NCBI RefSeq assembly: GCF_036384435.1 | Contig: NZ_DASVMI010000174.1 | Location: 1 to 64,000 of the forward strand | DNA from: GSA-30 sp036384435 | GTDB taxonomy: Bacteria > Pseudomonadota > Gammaproteobacteria > Xanthomonadales > Rhodanobacteraceae | Reading direction: 5' to 3' | DNA length: 64,000 bases | In this document: piece by piece, positions 62,103 to 64,000 of the stretch | How the letters are laid out: each line of letters begins with the position of its first letter | Position numbering within the stretch: position 1 is the stretch's first letter | Made by a program: the position numbers and the translations under genes | The notes under the pieces: model-generated | What the model was told of the DNA's origin: nothing | What the model saw: the letters and a program-made list of their open reading frames with translations, nothing else | Databases searched by the model: none

Positions 62103-63292
62103 GGAAACTCTGATTTTGCCCCGCGGTCCAAGCGAAGCCCTCACCGACAGAGTGTAGAAGATGGCTGAGCAGCTGACCTTGGCGACGCAATCGGACGTTG
62201 GTTTCGAAGCCCATCGCAAGCCGACGCGGCGCGATGTGTTCTTGGCCGAGATGGACAAGGTGGTGCCCTGGGCGGAGCTGTGCGCGGTCATTGAGCCGTT
62301 CTACCCGAAGGCACGCGCCGAAGGTGGTCGTCGCCCGGTGGGGTTAGAGCGGATGCTGCGCATTCACTTCTTGCAGCAGTGGTACGCGTTGAGCGATCCG
62401 GCAGTGGAAGAGGCTTTGTATGACTCAGCATCGATGCGTCGATTCGTGGGCATCGACCTGGGCCGCGAGCCGGTGCCGGACGAGACGACGGTCTGCAAGT
62501 TCCGTCACCTGCTGGAGAAGCACGGACTGGCCGAGCAGTTGTTCCAGGCCGTGAATCAGTATCTGCACGATCACGGCCTGAAGCTCTCGCAGGGCACGAT
62601 CGTGGACGCGACGCTCCTGGGCGCGGCCTCGTCCACGAAGAACCGGGCCAAGGCGCGCGATCGGGAGATGCGTCAGACCAAGAAAGGAAACCAGTGGTTC
62701 TTCGGCCTGAAGGCACATATCGGCGTGGACGAGGCCACCGGCTTGGTCCACAGCGTGGTGACGACGGCGGCCAACGTGGCTGACGTGACGCAGGTGGGAC
62801 ACCTGCTGCATGGTCGGGAGAAAGCGGTGTTTGGCGATGCGGGCTACACCGGCGCCGCCAAACACACCAAGCCTAAGCGCGGTCGGCGTTGGTACATCGC
62901 CGCCAAGCGCAGCCTGGTCAAGGCGATCACTGATGCAAAGCTACGCAAGCTGACCACGGAGATCGAGCACGCCAAGGCATCGATCCGCGCAGCGGTCGAG
63001 CATCCCTTCCGGGTGATCAAGTGCCAGTTTGGTCATGTGAAAGCCCGTTACCGCGGCTTGGCCAAGAATGGCGCACAGATGCTGACGCTGTTTGCGCTGA
63101 GCAATGCGTGGATGGCAGGCAAGCATCTGCTGGCACAGGCAGGATAAGCGCCTGCTGCATGCATCGCAGCGGCATCAGGCGGCAAAACGAGGTGCGAAAT
63201 CGCCTTATGACGGAGCAAATATCCGTCGGTGATCGCAAAGCGAGAGCAGGCACGATCACTGCCGTCAAAAAAGCGGGATGATCAGAGCATCC
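62103..63292 (+). mobile_element. IS5-family insertion sequence, intact, with CTAG target duplication
   Basis: Element of 1190 bases with one transposase gene. The left end GGAAACTCTGAT and the inverted right end GGATGCTCTGAT match at 10 of 12 positions. Both ends are flanked by CTAG (62099-62102 and 63293-63296), the YTAR-type target duplication of the IS5 group. Ends, flanks and coding frame are intact, so the insertion may be recent or active. Confidence 0.88.
62161..63147 (+). CDS. IS5-family transposase
   Basis: DDE transposase of 328 residues. Catalytic residues are D149 (TIVDATLLGA), D226 (VFGDAGYTGA) and E280 (AAVEHPFRVIKCQFG with the YREK-like R/K spacing). The N-terminal IS5 domain includes RPVGLERMLRIHFLQQWYAL and DETTVCKFRHLLE. 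The frame is complete from ATG to stop within the insertion element. It fits the IS5 subgroup. Confidence 0.95.
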   Translation: MAEQLTLATQSDVGFEAHRKPTRRDVFLAEMDKVVPWAELCAVIEPFYPKARAEGGRRPVGLERMLRIHFLQQWYALSDPAVEEALYDSASMRRFVGIDLGREPVPDETTVCKFRHLLEKHGLAEQLFQAVNQYLHDHGLKLSQGTIVDATLLGAASSTKNRAKARDREMRQTKKGNQWFFGLKAHIGVDEATGLVHSVVTTAANVADVTQVGHLLHGREKAVFGDAGYTGAAKHTKPKRGRRWYIAAKRSLVKAITDAKLRKLTTEIEHAKASIRAAVEHPFRVIKCQFGHVKARYRGLAKNGAQMLTLFALSNAWMAGKHLLAQAG

Positions 63293-63296
63293 CTAG

Positions 63297-63769
63297 CCAA
63301 GAACTTTGTTCGTGCAAAGCGGAAGTCACTCAAGTTCATCGGGATGAAGAGAACCCAAGGAAAGCCCCTTCTCAACAAGCAGGAAAGCCAGGCACGCCTA
63401 GATTTGACGCATTTATAGGAGTCGCTGCTGGACGGTCAAGATGCTTAATTTGGAGGCAACTCCCCGGATTGCCGGCTTACGGGAAAGCGGACACCCTCTA
63501 CTCATCGAGCTCAAGCATTTGCATCTTGCAGCCGCACTGATTCACCCACTCAAGGATTTTACGCTACCCCAATTCCCATCCGTGGATTGAAGTTACATCT
63601 CCATGACTTTCATCCGGGCTTTTCAGCACGCATGAAAAGCCCGGGCCATTCCATTATTTCAAATGTGCTTACATTTACGAGCACTGCTATCCTAAACAAA
63701 CACAACCGCCTCTCTTTCCATCATGACTGGCCAATCTTCAAATCTTTATGCACAGACCGGGGAGCATAA
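63297..63769. other. AT-richer intergenic region with a perfect 12-bp hairpin
   Basis: No convincing gene is seen in these 473 bases after the insertion element. At 63614-63644 CCGGGCTTTTCA and its exact inverse TGAAAAGCCCGG flank a 7-base loop; it could be a terminator for a lost upstream gene or an operator. The stretch is AT-richer than the flagellar and housekeeping regions. A weak promoter may lie near 63669-63693. A GGAG ribosome site at 63761-63764 serves the next gene. Confidence 0.5.
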
Positions 63770-64000
63770 ATGACGGACTCTTACAGAGTTAGACGCATCA
63801 AGGGAGATATTGTCGAAGCGATTTGTAAAAATCACTTCGCCGCCATGGGATTCCAGATCGAGAACGCCGGAGTCGAGCATTTTGCCACCAAATTCGCCAA
63901 TCGATCGGCCAATCTGCGCGGCGAGTTGGGCGGTAGTAACGTCAGCAAGATCCAGAACTACATAGGCCACCTCCCCGACCTTCTGATTGGGCATGAAGCT
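63770..64000 (+). CDS. Unrecognised protein, N-terminal fragment (cut by right edge)
   Basis: The first 77 codons are visible and remain open to the window end. The ATG is preceded by GGGGAG at a good distance. The visible part begins MTDSYRVRRIKGDIVEAICK and includes MGFQIENAGVEHFA and IGHLPDLLIGHE. The last stretch recalls the PD...D pattern at the start of PD-(D/E)xK nuclease cores, but the rest of the core is off the edge, so this is only a guess. Codon use is AT-richer than its neighbours, suggesting acquired DNA. A minus-strand frame over the same bases lacks a ribosome site. Confidence 0.6.
   Translation, partial: MTDSYRVRRIKGDIVEAICKNHFAAMGFQIENAGVEHFATKFANRSANLRGELGGSNVSKIQNYIGHLPDLLIGHEA

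Noticed and set aside
63498..63566. Possible remnant reading frame ending in a plausible protein tail on the minus strand
   Set aside because: Only about 22 codons are open before an in-frame stop, too little to call a pseudogene.
63746..63994. Minus-strand frame of 82 codons at the right edge
   Set aside because: It overlaps the plus-strand gene start that has a good ribosome site and a natural protein-like sequence; the minus-strand frame has no visible ribosome site or family resemblance.

Overview
The window looks like chromosomal DNA of a GC-rich, polarly flagellated gammaproteobacterium of the Xanthomonadales, most likely Rhodanobacteraceae (Dyella, Luteibacter or Rhodanobacter-like). 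This is an inference. It rests on the FleQ/FleN/FlhF/FliA control set, the flg-fliC-fliD-fliS-PilZ-fleQ-fliE-to-R-flhBAF-fleN-fliA-cheY order, the CRP/Clp-type site before fleQ, the divergent coaD-rsmD / ftsY-mutY-yggX block and the REP-like intergenic repeats. No rRNA, tRNA or CRISPR array was seen.

Region 1 (1-51 kb) is an almost complete flagellar locus. Reading from high to low coordinates on the minus strand it holds flgBCDEF, flgGHIJKL, then (after a plus-strand sugar island) fliC, fliD, fliS, a fliT-like gene, an atypical PilZ gene, fleQ, fliEFGHIJK, fliLMNOPQR, flhB, flhA, flhF, fleN, fliA, cheY and the start of a probable cheZ. Three plus-strand inserts interrupt it. (a) 12079-16173 encodes a 1364-residue DUF6543/dermonecrotic-toxin-like protein with a C-terminal ADP-ribosyltransferase-like domain, placed between fliK and fliL. 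(b) 30124-35399 encodes an aminotransferase, a hexapeptide acyltransferase and a 1178-residue multi-domain glycosyltransferase, a probable flagellin-glycosylation island. (c) 46627-50936 encodes a soluble chemoreceptor, flgA, flgM, flgN and a degenerate EAL-HDOD protein.

The regulatory wiring can be read directly. GG-N10-GC sigma-54 promoters precede fliL, fliE, flgG, flgB, the chemoreceptor-flgA operon and the glycosylation operon. Sigma-28 promoters precede fliC, fliD and flgM. A perfect TGTGA-N6-TCACA palindrome lies upstream of fleQ. The implied cascade is a CRP/Clp-type regulator to FleQ with sigma-54, then the hook-basal body and FliA, then flagellin, cap and FlgM. fliC and fliD also share a nearly identical 5' leader element.

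Region 2 (51-62 kb) is housekeeping or conserved: a TMEM43-like membrane protein with an MBL-fold hydrolase, gamma-glutamyltransferase with a YfhL-type ferredoxin, a small lipoprotein, coaD, rsmD, and the divergent ftsY-AsmA-like-mutY-yggX operon, followed by a PhyH-type dioxygenase.

Region 3 (62.1-64 kb) begins with an intact IS5-family element flanked by CTAG repeats. It then turns AT-richer and ends in the start of an unrecognised gene cut by the right edge. Several families of intergenic inverted and tandem repeats mark operon ends throughout.
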